Of a stretch of DNA of 64,000 nucleotides, positions 51,150-60,257 are shown piece by piece. The DNA comes from an uncultured bacterium (GTDB taxonomy: Bacteria > Cyanobacteriota > Vampirovibrionia > Gastranaerophilales > Gastranaerophilaceae). The first letter of the stretch is position 1; every line of letters begins with the position of its first letter. The notes under the pieces are model-generated. The model made no database searches. It was not told the DNA's origin and saw only the letters and a list, made by a program, of their open reading frames with translations. Both the position numbers and the translations under genes were made by a program. The stretch spans positions 1 through 64,000 of the forward strand of contig CADAYE010000013.1 in assembly GCA_902792085.1 (NCBI GenBank). The letters are read 5' to 3'.

Positions 51150-52421
51150 ATGGAGAATAAAATTAAAGTCGGGTTAATTGGTTTAGGTACGGTAGGAAGC
51201 GGAGTTTATAAGACTTTGCAAAATTTTGATAATATTGAAATTGTCAAAATCGCTGTTCATAATAAAAAGAAAAAAAGAAATATTGAAAATCTTGATGAAA
51301 ATATTATAACTGATGATGCCTATGAAATCGTTAACGATCCGCAAATTCAGATTGTTGCAGAACTGATAGGCGGAACTGAACCGGCTTTTGACCTTATAAA
51401 AACGGCAATTAAAAATGGCAAACATATTGTTACCGCAAACAAAGAACTTCTTGCAAAACATGGAGAAGAACTTTTTAGTTTTGCGCAGGCAAATAATAAA
51501 GTCATACTTTATGAAGCCGCAATAGCTGGCGGTATTCCATTGATTATGCCTGTCAAAACAATTCTTGCAGGAAATAAAATAAATAAAATTAAAGCAATTT
51601 TAAACGGTACTACAAATTATATTCTTACAAAAATGGATGTTTTGGGCGCATCTTATAATGATGTTTTGGCAGAAGCACAAGATTTGGGTTACGCTGAAAC
51701 TAATCCGACGGGCGATGTTGAAGGGTTTGACGCCGCATATAAAATTACAACACTTGCAACAATTTCATTTAAAAAAAGAATTAAATTTGAAAATGTATAT
51801 CGTGAAGGTATAACAAAAATTCTGCCCGAAGATATGAAAGCCGCAAATGAAATGGGATATAAAATTAAACTTATAGCGTCGGCTGAGTTGAATGATGACG
51901 GACAGGCTGATGTAAGAGTTCATCCTATGCTTGTACCAAAGTCAAAGACACTTGCTCACATTGATTATGTAACAAATGCTGTGACTTTAAGCGGATATCC
52001 TGTCGGTGAAGTTACTCTGTCCGGTCCGGGTGCGGGCGAATTCCCGACTGCAAGTTCGGTTGTAGGAGATATTCTTGCAATATGCTCTGAACTTGGCAAA
52101 AGTGATTATATTCTTCCTATGATGCGTTGCAATCACAATGAAGATGCACAAATGATTGATATAACAGAAACAAAAAATAAATACTATTTATCCATAAAAG
52201 CAAAAAACAGAATGGGGGTAATCGGTTTAATCGGTACTGCCTGTGGGAATAATCATATAAGCGTAGAAAGTATTGTTCAAAAAGAACTCAAAGAAAATTA
52301 TGCGCAAATAACGGTTATCACTGAAATTTGCAAAGAAAAATCTATGCTTAAACTTATTGAAGAATTAGAAAATAATGATAACATTTGGGGCGTCAACAGC
52401 CTTATCAGAGTTTGGGTTTAA
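51150..52421 (+). CDS. hom: Homoserine dehydrogenase
   Basis: NADP-dependent reduction of aspartate semialdehyde to homoserine for threonine and methionine. The Rossmann loop GLIGLGTVGSGV is at residues 8-19, with VTANKELLAKHG, ILNGTTNYILTKM and the substrate-binding region QDLGYAETNPTGDVEGFDAA. The C-terminal ACT domain (about residues 345-423) implies feedback control. At 423 aa it is of standard length. Predicted leaderless mRNA. Confidence 0.96.
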   Translation: MENKIKVGLIGLGTVGSGVYKTLQNFDNIEIVKIAVHNKKKKRNIENLDENIITDDAYEIVNDPQIQIVAELIGGTEPAFDLIKTAIKNGKHIVTANKELLAKHGEELFSFAQANNKVILYEAAIAGGIPLIMPVKTILAGNKINKIKAILNGTTNYILTKMDVLGASYNDVLAEAQDLGYAETNPTGDVEGFDAAYKITTLATISFKKRIKFENVYREGITKILPEDMKAANEMGYKIKLIASAELNDDGQADVRVHPMLVPKSKTLAHIDYVTNAVTLSGYPVGEVTLSGPGAGEFPTASSVVGDILAICSELGKSDYILPMMRCNHNEDAQMIDITETKNKYYLSIKAKNRMGVIGLIGTACGNNHISVESIVQKELKENYAQITVITEICKEKSMLKLIEELENNDNIWGVNSLIRVWV

Positions 52422-52441
52422 TTAAATAATTATTTATTAAA

Positions 52442-53626
52442 CTATTGTCTGTCTGCTTCTGTGATATCAGTTTGTGCCCACCAATAGAAACCGTCTGAAG
52501 AATTGTCATTTTTTCCTCTTGCCCATATAGAAAGTTGTTTTTTACCGACGTCATAATTAATGGTGTAACCATACTTCCATTTATCATCAGCTGAATTTAC
52601 TCCTAAACTGTCTAAGTCAATACCATAACTTTTTATCAATTCCGGCAAGCCACTTTGTATTTCGTTATAAGCCTTACTTCCCGGATATTTTGAGTTGATT
52701 GCAAGTTTGGTATCACCCCCATTATCTTTACCATAAACGGTAAACTGAACAGATTGAATATTTTTATCCTGTAATATAGGAAGTTCATTATCTACAAATG
52801 CTTTTTTAAATGCATTTGCTATATTTTCCATATTATCAACATCGGCTCGCTTACGACCTTCAGGAGTAGATAAATCGTATTTTGGCTGCGGAGCCGCTTC
52901 TTCTTTCCCGTTACCGCCCAAAAATGCCGCCAATGATGCATTAGTTGCAGGCCCTACACTACCATCATGAAATACTATCGGGAATACATCCCCCATACTG
53001 CCGTTGGTAACTTTGCATGTCGTATTTGCACTGATTACTGTATCTCCATCTGCACAACTTACTTCCCTATTAGGAGGATTAGGACCGTTTACATCCACAA
53101 AACCCAAACAATTTTTCAATTTTCCGTTTGTAAGCATATCGGTTGTAATTACCTGTCCGACACCTACTCCACATCCTTTTGCGTTTGCATCAAACGCTAC
53201 AAATGCCCCATCTGCAAATGAAAAGAATAAATAATTTGCGGGGTTTAGCGTTTTTGTAGTTACCGCATACGGAGTAGATTCATTTGCACCTTTTACATTT
53301 CCGTATTTCCCCAAATATGTTTGCGCTGAAAGTGTGTTATTAAATAATCCGCAGAGGGAATACTGTCCGCCCGATAATTTATCACTTTTACAAGAGGAGT
53401 CCTCACTTATTGCGGTCAATGTTGAATAATCCATATCGTATTGAGCCTGAGCACCTATTGCAGCCTGATTTAATGTAGATAAAGATTTTTTATACTGAGT
53501 TACAAACTTTTTTGAATTAGAATTCTGTATCAATACAGGAATTGTAAGGGCAGCGACAACACCGATTATTCCAATCGTAATAAGAATTTCTGCCAAAGTA
53601 AAACCTGTTTTATTTAGTAATTTCAT
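52442..53626 (-). CDS. Type IV prepilin-like protein, 394 aa
   Basis: The start at 53626 (MKLLNKTGFTLAEILI) is set by TTGAGGTA just before it. The leader KTG-FTLAEILITIGIIGV is a prepilin peptidase site with the +5 Glu replaced by A-E spacing typical of this lineage. The hydrophobic helix ends near residue 27. The long exported part (about 360 aa) contains several Cys pairs (SSCKSDKLSGGQYSLCG, CGVGVGQ, NCLG, CADGDTV, TTCK) and DG-rich loops. It may be a minor pilin or pseudopilin with adhesive tip. It is not in an obvious pil operon. Confidence 0.85.
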   Translation of the reverse strand: MKLLNKTGFTLAEILITIGIIGVVAALTIPVLIQNSNSKKFVTQYKKSLSTLNQAAIGAQAQYDMDYSTLTAISEDSSCKSDKLSGGQYSLCGLFNNTLSAQTYLGKYGNVKGANESTPYAVTTKTLNPANYLFFSFADGAFVAFDANAKGCGVGVGQVITTDMLTNGKLKNCLGFVDVNGPNPPNREVSCADGDTVISANTTCKVTNGSMGDVFPIVFHDGSVGPATNASLAAFLGGNGKEEAAPQPKYDLSTPEGRKRADVDNMENIANAFKKAFVDNELPILQDKNIQSVQFTVYGKDNGGDTKLAINSKYPGSKAYNEIQSGLPELIKSYGIDLDSLGVNSADDKWKYGYTINYDVGKKQLSIWARGKNDNSSDGFYWWAQTDITEADRQ

Positions 53627-53691
53627 AAATACCTCAATAGTTGTTATCAATGTAATAATACAATATTTGACATACTTTTGTAAAGTTTATT

Positions 53692-54222
53692 TTATTCTTT
53701 GTAACCTATATAAGATAAGTTTCGGTACAATCCGTCATAATCAAGACCATAGCCGACGACAAACTTGTCATCCACCTCAAAACAGTAATAATCCGGTTCA
53801 ATATCGACTTTTCTTGTAATTTTTTTATCCAAAAGTGAACAAAATTTTAAAGTTTTTACATGAAAATTCATATTTATAAAATCAACCAAAAATTTAGCCG
53901 TAAGACCGGTATCAACAATATCTTCTATAATGAGAACATTTTTCCCGTTTAAATCAGGAAGTTTTATATCCACCGCATTAACTTTGCCTGATGTTGTAGT
54001 TGATGAACCGTAACTCGAAAGCCTGATAAATTCCATTTTTAACGGCATATCTAAATGTCTTACCAAATCAACCGCAAAAACAACAGCTCCTTTCAATACG
54101 CATATCGCAATTACTTCTTCACCTTTATAAAAACTGTTCAATTCCTGCCCGAGTTCTTTTATTCTTGTTTGCAATTGTTCTTCACTATATAAAATTTTCA
54201 AATCTTCTAATTTAATTTCCAT
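53692..54222 (-). CDS. hpt: Hypoxanthine phosphoribosyltransferase
   Basis: Purine salvage. The PRPP loop is VLIIEDIVDTGLTAKFL. AICVLKGAVVFAVDLVRHL and VVGYGLDYDGLYRNLSYIG are diagnostic. At 176 aa it is of normal length. It overlaps tilS by 11 nt, the tilS-hpt order common in bacteria. Confidence 0.95.
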   Translation of the reverse strand: MEIKLEDLKILYSEEQLQTRIKELGQELNSFYKGEEVIAICVLKGAVVFAVDLVRHLDMPLKMEFIRLSSYGSSTTTSGKVNAVDIKLPDLNGKNVLIIEDIVDTGLTAKFLVDFINMNFHVKTLKFCSLLDKKITRKVDIEPDYYCFEVDDKFVVGYGLDYDGLYRNLSYIGYKE

Positions 54223-55552
54223 TTATTTTTACCTCAATTTTATGTGTCGGCTTTGTTGTAACCTTAATTTTATCACTTAATCCCAAATCAACTGCCCAAA
54301 GAATTTCATTACCATGCGCAAGAAAAAGAAGTTCATCTTTTTTGTGATTAGGGATTTTTTTGGAATTAAGATATTTTTTAAGTTTTTGATGACCGTCCAT
54401 GCCGAAAGGTTGGATAATATCACCATCTTTTCTGTTTCTTAATTCAAAATCAAAATTTACGGTGGACAAATCCACGAAAACAACCCTGCCAGAAGGCTTA
54501 TAAGTTTTGTCAGGAATGTCGTCACATTCCCGAATATTGACAGTAATTCTTCCATTTTTATACTCTCCGGTTTTATTTATTTTTATTGAAATACTTTCTG
54601 ATTTTTTTTCTTTTATGAGTTCAAAATATTTTTCGCAGACATAAAGATTGTAGCCTGTTGTTACTGAACAAATTTTGCCTGATTTTGAATTACAATTTTT
54701 TTGAATAAAATCCAAAAGCGTTAAAATTCTTTGTCTGTCATAATCCTGTGGAACAGTTGGTGTAACAAGATTATAGACAAGACGCATTTGCAATGCTTTG
54801 GATAAATTTAAAAACTCTTTTGTATTAAATTTATTCTCATTACAAATTTTATTTTCAATCAATTCAATATATTCATTGACTATTTGTTCTTCTTCTTTTG
54901 CACTTTTACTTAAAGTATTCAGACAATCTGCTATATTGGTATTAATTTCTGATAACAAAGGCAAAATATCACTTCTTATGAGGTTTCTTTTGTGAATTTT
55001 ATCTGCATTCGAACTGTCATTATTCGGATTTAATCTGTAATCTTTACAGTATTTTTCAATTTCGCATCTTGGAATTTCAAGCAAAGGGCGGTAATAAATA
55101 TCTCTTTGGCCTGCAATTCCCTGCAAACCGTTGATACCCGTACCTTTTGCAATTCTATAAATCAAAGTTTCCGCATTATCATTTTTGTTATGAGCAGTAA
55201 AAATTATTTTTGAACCAAATTTTTTTGCGCATCTTTCAAAAAAATCATAACGGGCATTTCTTGCTTCTGTTTCTGTTTGGGAAGTAAAATCAGAAAGTTT
55301 TTCACTATAAAATTCTACTCCGATTTTTTTGCAGAAATTTTTACAGTTTTGTTCTTCAGCGTCACTTTCTTCTCCGCGCCAATTGTGATTTAAATGTATT
55401 GCGATAATTTTGTTTGTGCATATTTTATACAGACAATCAAGCAAACACATTGAGTCAAAACCGCCTGAAAATGCAACAAGATAAATATTATCCGATTTAT
55501 CTATATTAAAATGTTTTAAAAAATTTTTGACAGTTTGTTCAATTTTATTCAT
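54212..55552 (-). CDS. tilS: tRNA(Ile)-lysidine synthase
   Basis: Modifies C34 of the AUA-reading tRNA-Ile. The PP-loop SGGFDS is at residues 29-34. HNWRGEESDAEEQNCKNFC and TAHNKNDNAETLIYRIAKGTGINGL (shown in parts) are conserved. C-terminal TilS domains (RVVFVDLSTV; RKDGDIIQPFGM) complete the 446 aa. It follows the Clp_N-only gene by 2 nt, with no Shine-Dalgarno, so coupled translation is likely. Confidence 0.95.
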   Translation of the reverse strand: MNKIEQTVKNFLKHFNIDKSDNIYLVAFSGGFDSMCLLDCLYKICTNKIIAIHLNHNWRGEESDAEEQNCKNFCKKIGVEFYSEKLSDFTSQTETEARNARYDFFERCAKKFGSKIIFTAHNKNDNAETLIYRIAKGTGINGLQGIAGQRDIYYRPLLEIPRCEIEKYCKDYRLNPNNDSSNADKIHKRNLIRSDILPLLSEINTNIADCLNTLSKSAKEEEQIVNEYIELIENKICNENKFNTKEFLNLSKALQMRLVYNLVTPTVPQDYDRQRILTLLDFIQKNCNSKSGKICSVTTGYNLYVCEKYFELIKEKKSESISIKINKTGEYKNGRITVNIRECDDIPDKTYKPSGRVVFVDLSTVNFDFELRNRKDGDIIQPFGMDGHQKLKKYLNSKKIPNHKKDELLFLAHGNEILWAVDLGLSDKIKVTTKPTHKIEVKINGN

Positions 55553-55554
55553 TA

Positions 55555-56913
55555 TTATTTAATCAAATGTTTTTTTATTCCTTCTCGAATTTCCAAAACA
55601 TCTGTTCCAAGTTGTTCCAAAACTTGCATAGCAGTTGATTCAGGTTCAGTCGTAATAGCCCATAACAAATCGCAGGATTCAATTTTTGTTTTATTCGATT
55701 TTTTGGCAATTTCCCATGCAATTTCAAGTACACGCTTCGCCCGCTTTGTAAATGATATTTCTTTATCAAAATAATTACTGTCAGATCCGACCATTTGACC
55801 GACAACTATTCTTGCATCTTTTATATTGATTTCAAGTTCATTTAATACAACTGCACCAATTCCTGTTGCTTCACCAATTATCCCAAGCAAAAACATCTCT
55901 GTCCCAACTACACTTTTGCCCATAGTTCTTGCTTCTTGTTTTGCAAGACGCAAAATTGTAAGGGTTTCGGGCATCTCTTTTTCTATTGGTTTAATAATTG
56001 TATGCGCCAAATCATCATCATTTATTCTAAATTCTTTCAATATATTATAAGCAACTCCTTTTTTGGATTTTAAAAGTCCTAAAATCATGTGCTCGGGCAA
56101 AACTTCGGAGGAACCGAGTTCTTTTGCGGTTTGCTGGGCCAATGTCATTGCTATAAAGGCATTAGGAGTAAAAACAATTTGTCTGCCTTCGTATTCGGCA
56201 CTTCGGGATTGAATTTTAGACAGTTTATCTTCAAAAGCACTGTCCGTAATCCCAAACTGTGCAAGAATTTTTGATAAATTAGAGTTCTTATCCTCAAGAA
56301 TTGAACTGATTATTTGTTCTGTTCCCAAAATTTCATAGCCGGAAGTTGAAAGTTTTGATACTGCGCGTTCAAGCACTTTTGAAGACTCATTATTATCAAA
56401 GAGTGTATCTGTTTCCTTTGTAAGGTCAATTTCCGGTTCTTTATTTTCCTCAACCTCCGGATGAAAATCTTTTTTGACTTTTCTCTGAACGAGTTTTTCA
56501 ATCAAAGGTATTGATTTATCAATATCAAATCCCAAAGTTTCAAGGTAAGAAGAAATTTTTGAATGTTTGTCATTTATTACCGCAAGCACAAGATGTTCAT
56601 AGTGAACAGTTGCATTGCCCGATTCATTTACAAGTTCCATTGTTCTCAATAAAATGCGCTTAAAATCATCACTGAAAGGTATTGCAGAATTCATATCAGA
56701 TTCTTCAATATTCAGACTCAGATAAATTTCCTGTGCAAGCCTTTCATAAGTAATATCATAAGAATTAAAAATTCTTGCACAAAAGCCTTTTGCCTCTTTT
56801 ACAACAGCAAGAAGCAAATGTTCGGATAGAACTTTAGAGGAATGATCATATATAGCAATATTTTGCGCTTCTGCTATTACATTAAGCGCTTTTTCGGTAA
56901 ATTTTTCAAACAT
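55555..56913 (-). CDS. Protein of tandem Clp_N repeats without ATPase domain, 452 aa
   Basis: Six Clp_N-type helical repeats can be traced, at about residues 4-55 (FTEKALNVIAEAQNIAIYDH), 78-130, 175-230, 245-300 (AFIAMTLAQQTAKELGSSEV), 315-370 and 385-445 (FTKRAKRVLEIAWEIAKKSN). This equals three tandem ClpC/ClpA N-domains. No Walker A or B and no AAA domain is present. It may act as a free adaptor or substrate sensor for Clp proteases, or bind phospho-arginine as ClpC N-domains do. It is in a run with DUF1292, yqgF and a lone ClpX zinc finger. Confidence 0.88.
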   Translation of the reverse strand: MFEKFTEKALNVIAEAQNIAIYDHSSKVLSEHLLLAVVKEAKGFCARIFNSYDITYERLAQEIYLSLNIEESDMNSAIPFSDDFKRILLRTMELVNESGNATVHYEHLVLAVINDKHSKISSYLETLGFDIDKSIPLIEKLVQRKVKKDFHPEVEENKEPEIDLTKETDTLFDNNESSKVLERAVSKLSTSGYEILGTEQIISSILEDKNSNLSKILAQFGITDSAFEDKLSKIQSRSAEYEGRQIVFTPNAFIAMTLAQQTAKELGSSEVLPEHMILGLLKSKKGVAYNILKEFRINDDDLAHTIIKPIEKEMPETLTILRLAKQEARTMGKSVVGTEMFLLGIIGEATGIGAVVLNELEINIKDARIVVGQMVGSDSNYFDKEISFTKRAKRVLEIAWEIAKKSNKTKIESCDLLWAITTEPESTAMQVLEQLGTDVLEIREGIKKHLIK

Positions 56914-56915
56914 AA

Positions 56916-57203
56916 TTATTCTTCGTCTTCGTCGTCTTCGTATTCTTCTTCTAATATTTTGTCAACATAATCGGATACTCTGTCAAATTCATCGTCATCT
57001 TCGATAGTTTCAAAATAACTCATACCGTCTTCTTCTTTGTAAGTAACGATTATTGTATCGTATTCTTCATCTTCTGCATTTGACATATCTGCAAGGATTG
57101 CGTATTGTTTGTCCTCAAATTCAATAATGTCATACAGTGCGCATTTGATAACATTACCTTCGTCATCTGTCAGTTCAATCAAATTGTTTTCTTCTTCAGT
57201 CAT
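56916..57203 (-). CDS. DUF1292 (YrzB-like) acidic protein, 95 aa
   Basis: Very acidic small protein: LTDDEGNVIKCALYDIIEFE, then KQYAILADMSN, and an EEEYEDDEDEE tail. This is the DUF1292 pattern found beside yqgF (ruvX) in many Firmicutes, as here. AAAGGAGT precedes the ATG. Its stop lies 2 nt before the Clp_N gene. Biochemical function unknown. Confidence 0.9.
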   Translation of the reverse strand: MTEEENNLIELTDDEGNVIKCALYDIIEFEDKQYAILADMSNAEDEEYDTIIVTYKEEDGMSYFETIEDDDEFDRVSDYVDKILEEEYEDDEDEE

Positions 57204-57217
57204 TTTTTACTCCTTTA

Positions 57218-57622
57218 TTAATTTATTTTTGATAAATACTGTTCAAGTATTATACAAGCGCTTTCTACATCTACAAGTCCTTTATCTTTTCTGAAATCTA
57301 TTTTCCTTTGGCGTAAATTTTCTTCTGCGGCATCAGAAGTCAATCTTTCGTCTTCAAAAACGATTTCATAGTCCTTTATTTTTGAAACAAATTCTTCACA
57401 ATTTTGCGCCTGAAAACCCTTTGTCCCGTCCATATTGATTGGTAATCCCGCTACGATTTTTTCAACATGATTTTCTTTGGCAATATTTAAAATTGTTTCA
57501 ATGGCTTTGTCTTCGGGTTCTCTTGAAATATAAGAATGTCCCGTTGCCGTAACCAAAAGGAAATCGCTCAATGCTATTCCGATTCTTTTTGTTCCTATGT
57601 CAAGAGCCATTACTTTATACAT
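57218..57622 (-). CDS. yqgF: Holliday junction resolvase-like RuvX/YqgF
   Basis: RNase H-fold nuclease. MALDIGTKRIGIALSD carries the first Asp, GLPINMDGTKG the second block and DERLTSDAAEENLR the third, with a final Asp in GLVDVESACII. The start is 57622, where ATG overlaps the TGA of the upstream gene (TGATG), implying reinitiation. The 134-aa length is normal. The family also processes 16S pre-rRNA. Confidence 0.93.
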   Translation of the reverse strand: MYKVMALDIGTKRIGIALSDFLLVTATGHSYISREPEDKAIETILNIAKENHVEKIVAGLPINMDGTKGFQAQNCEEFVSKIKDYEIVFEDERLTSDAAEENLRQRKIDFRKDKGLVDVESACIILEQYLSKIN

Positions 57623-59214
57623 CAGGATTTCACCCAATTCTTTTCTATGTATTCTATTTTAGCCGAAATATTTTCATCTGTAAACATTTCAACATTCAAA
57701 TCTTTATTATATTTTATTAGTATAAGATATTCATAAATGCTTCGTTTTAAAAGTTCGGTTAAAAATTTATCAAAAAGTTCATCATTGAAAGTTAAACCGT
57801 ATATTTCTCCGGCTTCATCATCTTTCCCTATTACGTATTTTATGTAAGCGCAAAAAATGAGTTTATCTGCCCAGGATTTTTTTTCTTCTTCATAAAAAAT
57901 TTTATCTTTATAATCAGCGACTAATTTATCTAAATCTTTTGCATCTTTCAAATCCGACAAGAGTTCATCAAATTCATCACTGTAATCAGCATCTAAAAAC
58001 CAATGAGAAGAAACTTTCATTTCATCAAGTTTTTTTATAATACCCGAATCAACTTTTGAAGGTAAAATCTGATTTTTTACGGCAGATTTAATTTCTTCTT
58101 CCTCGCAGTCAATATCAACAAGCAAATTTCTCCAGCAAATATATTCATAAGGAAGTTCCCAATCCGATTTTGAATATTCAATAGTTTTTATTTCAGCATT
58201 ATATAGAATATTTTTGAAATACTCAGGTGCAATCGATACAACTTTTTCATTTTTCAAAAATTTTTCAAGAATTTTATCACATTCAAATTTTGAAATATCA
58301 TAAAACCCGAAACAATCTCTTATTCCCGTATCGAGATTTATAACTATTGATATAAAGCGCAGTCTTTCATCTTGGGTAATTCTTGTACAAATCATAGCAC
58401 AATCGCCTCGCCCATCAGGGTACGTAAGATAAAACTTGTCAGGTTTTGTTTCAGATAATATTTTTTTATAAAACTCTTTTGAATTATCTGTTCTCATGCC
58501 TGACATTTTCAGAGTTGCAAGACTTTTTCTGATTTTTTGGTTAAGTTCACCTGTGGTATGCTTATTCATCCTTTCAAGAAGATTCAGCGCAAGTTGCGAT
58601 TTTGTATTACCAAGCAAATTTAATGCCTCACGCCCCTCAGGACTGTTTGGTTTAGACTCAAAAACAGGAATAAGAATATTTGCAAGAGCATCTGATTCAA
58701 AATCTTTTTCAAAGGAATTTAGCAGGGTGATTTTATCTTCGGTATTTATAGTCGTAAGAAAATCCATAAAATCTATTTGAATTTCAGGATTTATTATTGC
58801 GCTTTTAAGCATCTGTTTTGTATTTTCATCAAGAATTTGGTCGGCATCGTCAATATAATCCGAACAATCTGCATAAGACCAGTCAGCATCAAGTTCTCTC
58901 AACATATTTAAAATCATTACCCGAATATCCGCGTTGAGATTTTTATTTTTCATCAATTCCCACAAACCTGCAACAAGTTCTTCTTTGGGGGCAAAATGTT
59001 CTAACAGAAAACAAGTAATAGGAATTTTTTCTTTTGCAGAATTTGGAAGCTCCTTAAACAAAAGTTTTGTTATAAGCGGTTTATCTTCCTGTGCATCAAG
59101 CAGTTCAATATCATCAAGACAATCTTTTATATCACTGACGGAATTTATTTTGGCAAGTAATTTCGTCAATGTTGTCTTTAATTCAAACGGGTTAAGTTGT
59201 TTCAAACTACTCAA
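57622..59214 (-). CDS. HEAT-like helical repeat protein, 530 aa
   Basis: Residues 1-240 are helical repeats (LITKLLFKELPNSAKEKIP, ALANILIPVFESKPNSPEGR, SQLALNLLERMNKHTTGEL). A mixed alpha/beta middle (FYLTYPDGRGDCAMICTRI, LRFISIVINLDTGIRDCFGF) follows, and an acidic helical C-terminus. No catalytic motif is recognised. The start appears to be TTG at 59214 with AAAGG upstream. It lies between the ClpX-type zinc finger (2 nt upstream) and yqgF (overlapping), so it belongs to the same transcript. A scaffold role is a guess. Confidence 0.75.
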   Translation of the reverse strand: MSSLKQLNPFELKTTLTKLLAKINSVSDIKDCLDDIELLDAQEDKPLITKLLFKELPNSAKEKIPITCFLLEHFAPKEELVAGLWELMKNKNLNADIRVMILNMLRELDADWSYADCSDYIDDADQILDENTKQMLKSAIINPEIQIDFMDFLTTINTEDKITLLNSFEKDFESDALANILIPVFESKPNSPEGREALNLLGNTKSQLALNLLERMNKHTTGELNQKIRKSLATLKMSGMRTDNSKEFYKKILSETKPDKFYLTYPDGRGDCAMICTRITQDERLRFISIVINLDTGIRDCFGFYDISKFECDKILEKFLKNEKVVSIAPEYFKNILYNAEIKTIEYSKSDWELPYEYICWRNLLVDIDCEEEEIKSAVKNQILPSKVDSGIIKKLDEMKVSSHWFLDADYSDEFDELLSDLKDAKDLDKLVADYKDKIFYEEEKKSWADKLIFCAYIKYVIGKDDEAGEIYGLTFNDELFDKFLTELLKRSIYEYLILIKYNKDLNVEMFTDENISAKIEYIEKNWVKS

Positions 59215-59216
59215 AT

Positions 59217-59480
59217 CTATTTAGCCTTTCCCCAAAATGCTTTCAGAATTTGCTGTGCCTCTTTGCAAGGTATTCTGTCTTCAAGCACAAAATACTGCAA
59301 AGCAATCATAGTACACTCTGAACAAATATTAACCCCAGGACCCTCAATCATTTTTATAACCTGTGTATTTGGTCGTCCGCAAAAACTGCAATATACAAGT
59401 TCCTGCTTTTGTTCTTCTTCTTTATGTTCCTTTACTTTGCTCTTTTTTGAACCAAGACTTACTACTTTATCATCTGACAT
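59217..59480 (-). CDS. Free-standing ClpX-type zinc-binding domain protein, 87 aa
   Basis: A charged lead of 28 residues precedes a ClpX zinc-binding domain: C31, C34, C53 and C56 in YCSFCGRPNTQVIKMIEG and NICSECTMIALQYF. No ATPase follows; the gene ends AFWGKAK. In ClpX this domain dimerises and binds substrates and adaptors, so a separate copy may be an adaptor or competitor. It is the first gene of the run that also contains the Clp_N-only protein. AAAGGAGT precedes the ATG. Confidence 0.9.
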   Translation of the reverse strand: MSDDKVVSLGSKKSKVKEHKEEEQKQELVYCSFCGRPNTQVIKMIEGPGVNICSECTMIALQYFVLEDRIPCKEAQQILKAFWGKAK

Positions 59481-59671
59481 TTTAAACTCCTTTAATAAGT
59501 GAATCGTGAGTTGTCTTTATAGTTGCTATCGCATATTTTACAAACGGCAAAATCTGTAAAAGTCTTTTCACTTTTCACTTTTTTATTGTAACTTAAATTA
59601 ATCAAATTTGCCATAAATTCATAATTAAATTATAATAAATTTACAACCTTATTATTTTTAAGAGGGAATTT

Positions 59672-60253
59672 ATGAAAAAGACACTACTAATTGTGAGCGT
59701 ATTACTTGTTGCCGTAATTTCAACGGCTTGTATTAATAATTTTGCGGTAAGAGATTTGAATAATAAAGCGCAGTCATACATGCAAAAAGGGGACTATTCG
59801 CAGGCAATTGAGCGTTTAAAATCAAGTCTTGATTTAGACCCGACAGTATTTGAAACACACTACAATCTTGCTATTGCTTATACAAAGGCGGAAGATTATC
59901 TCAATGCCTCCGATGAATATGAAAAAGCACTTGAAATTAAACCGAATGAACCTGATGTGTTTTATTCACTTGCTACCGCACAAAATAATCTTGCATCAGA
60001 TATTGAACAGGGCAGAGTAAGATTGAATGTAGACGGAAATCTTTATAAACCAAAAGCGGATGAAGTTGATTTCAGTGAAAAATATGAAATGAACGATAAA
60101 GAACAGGAATTTGTAGCCGAATACAAAAAAGCCGCAGTTATAAACTATGAAAAATATCTGGAACTTAACCCCAAAGCAGACGATAAAGACGAAGTTGAAA
60201 AACAAATAGAATATTTGTCAGGCACAAAAGAAAACACCAAAACTCAGGAGTAA
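59672..60253 (+). CDS. TPR lipoprotein, 193 aa
   Basis: The signal peptide ends in a lipobox-like ISTAC (Cys20), so the mature protein is probably lipid-anchored. At least two to three tetratricopeptide repeats follow (AQSYMQKGDYSQAIERLKSS; THYNLAIAYTKAEDYLNASD; DVFYSLATAQNNLA). The tail is charged. GAGGGAATTT precedes the ATG. It sits 4 nt before lgt, the enzyme that lipidates such precursors. Its role in envelope assembly is likely but unspecified. Confidence 0.88.
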   Translation: MKKTLLIVSVLLVAVISTACINNFAVRDLNNKAQSYMQKGDYSQAIERLKSSLDLDPTVFETHYNLAIAYTKAEDYLNASDEYEKALEIKPNEPDVFYSLATAQNNLASDIEQGRVRLNVDGNLYKPKADEVDFSEKYEMNDKEQEFVAEYKKAAVINYEKYLELNPKADDKDEVEKQIEYLSGTKENTKTQE

Positions 60254-60257
60254 AAGC

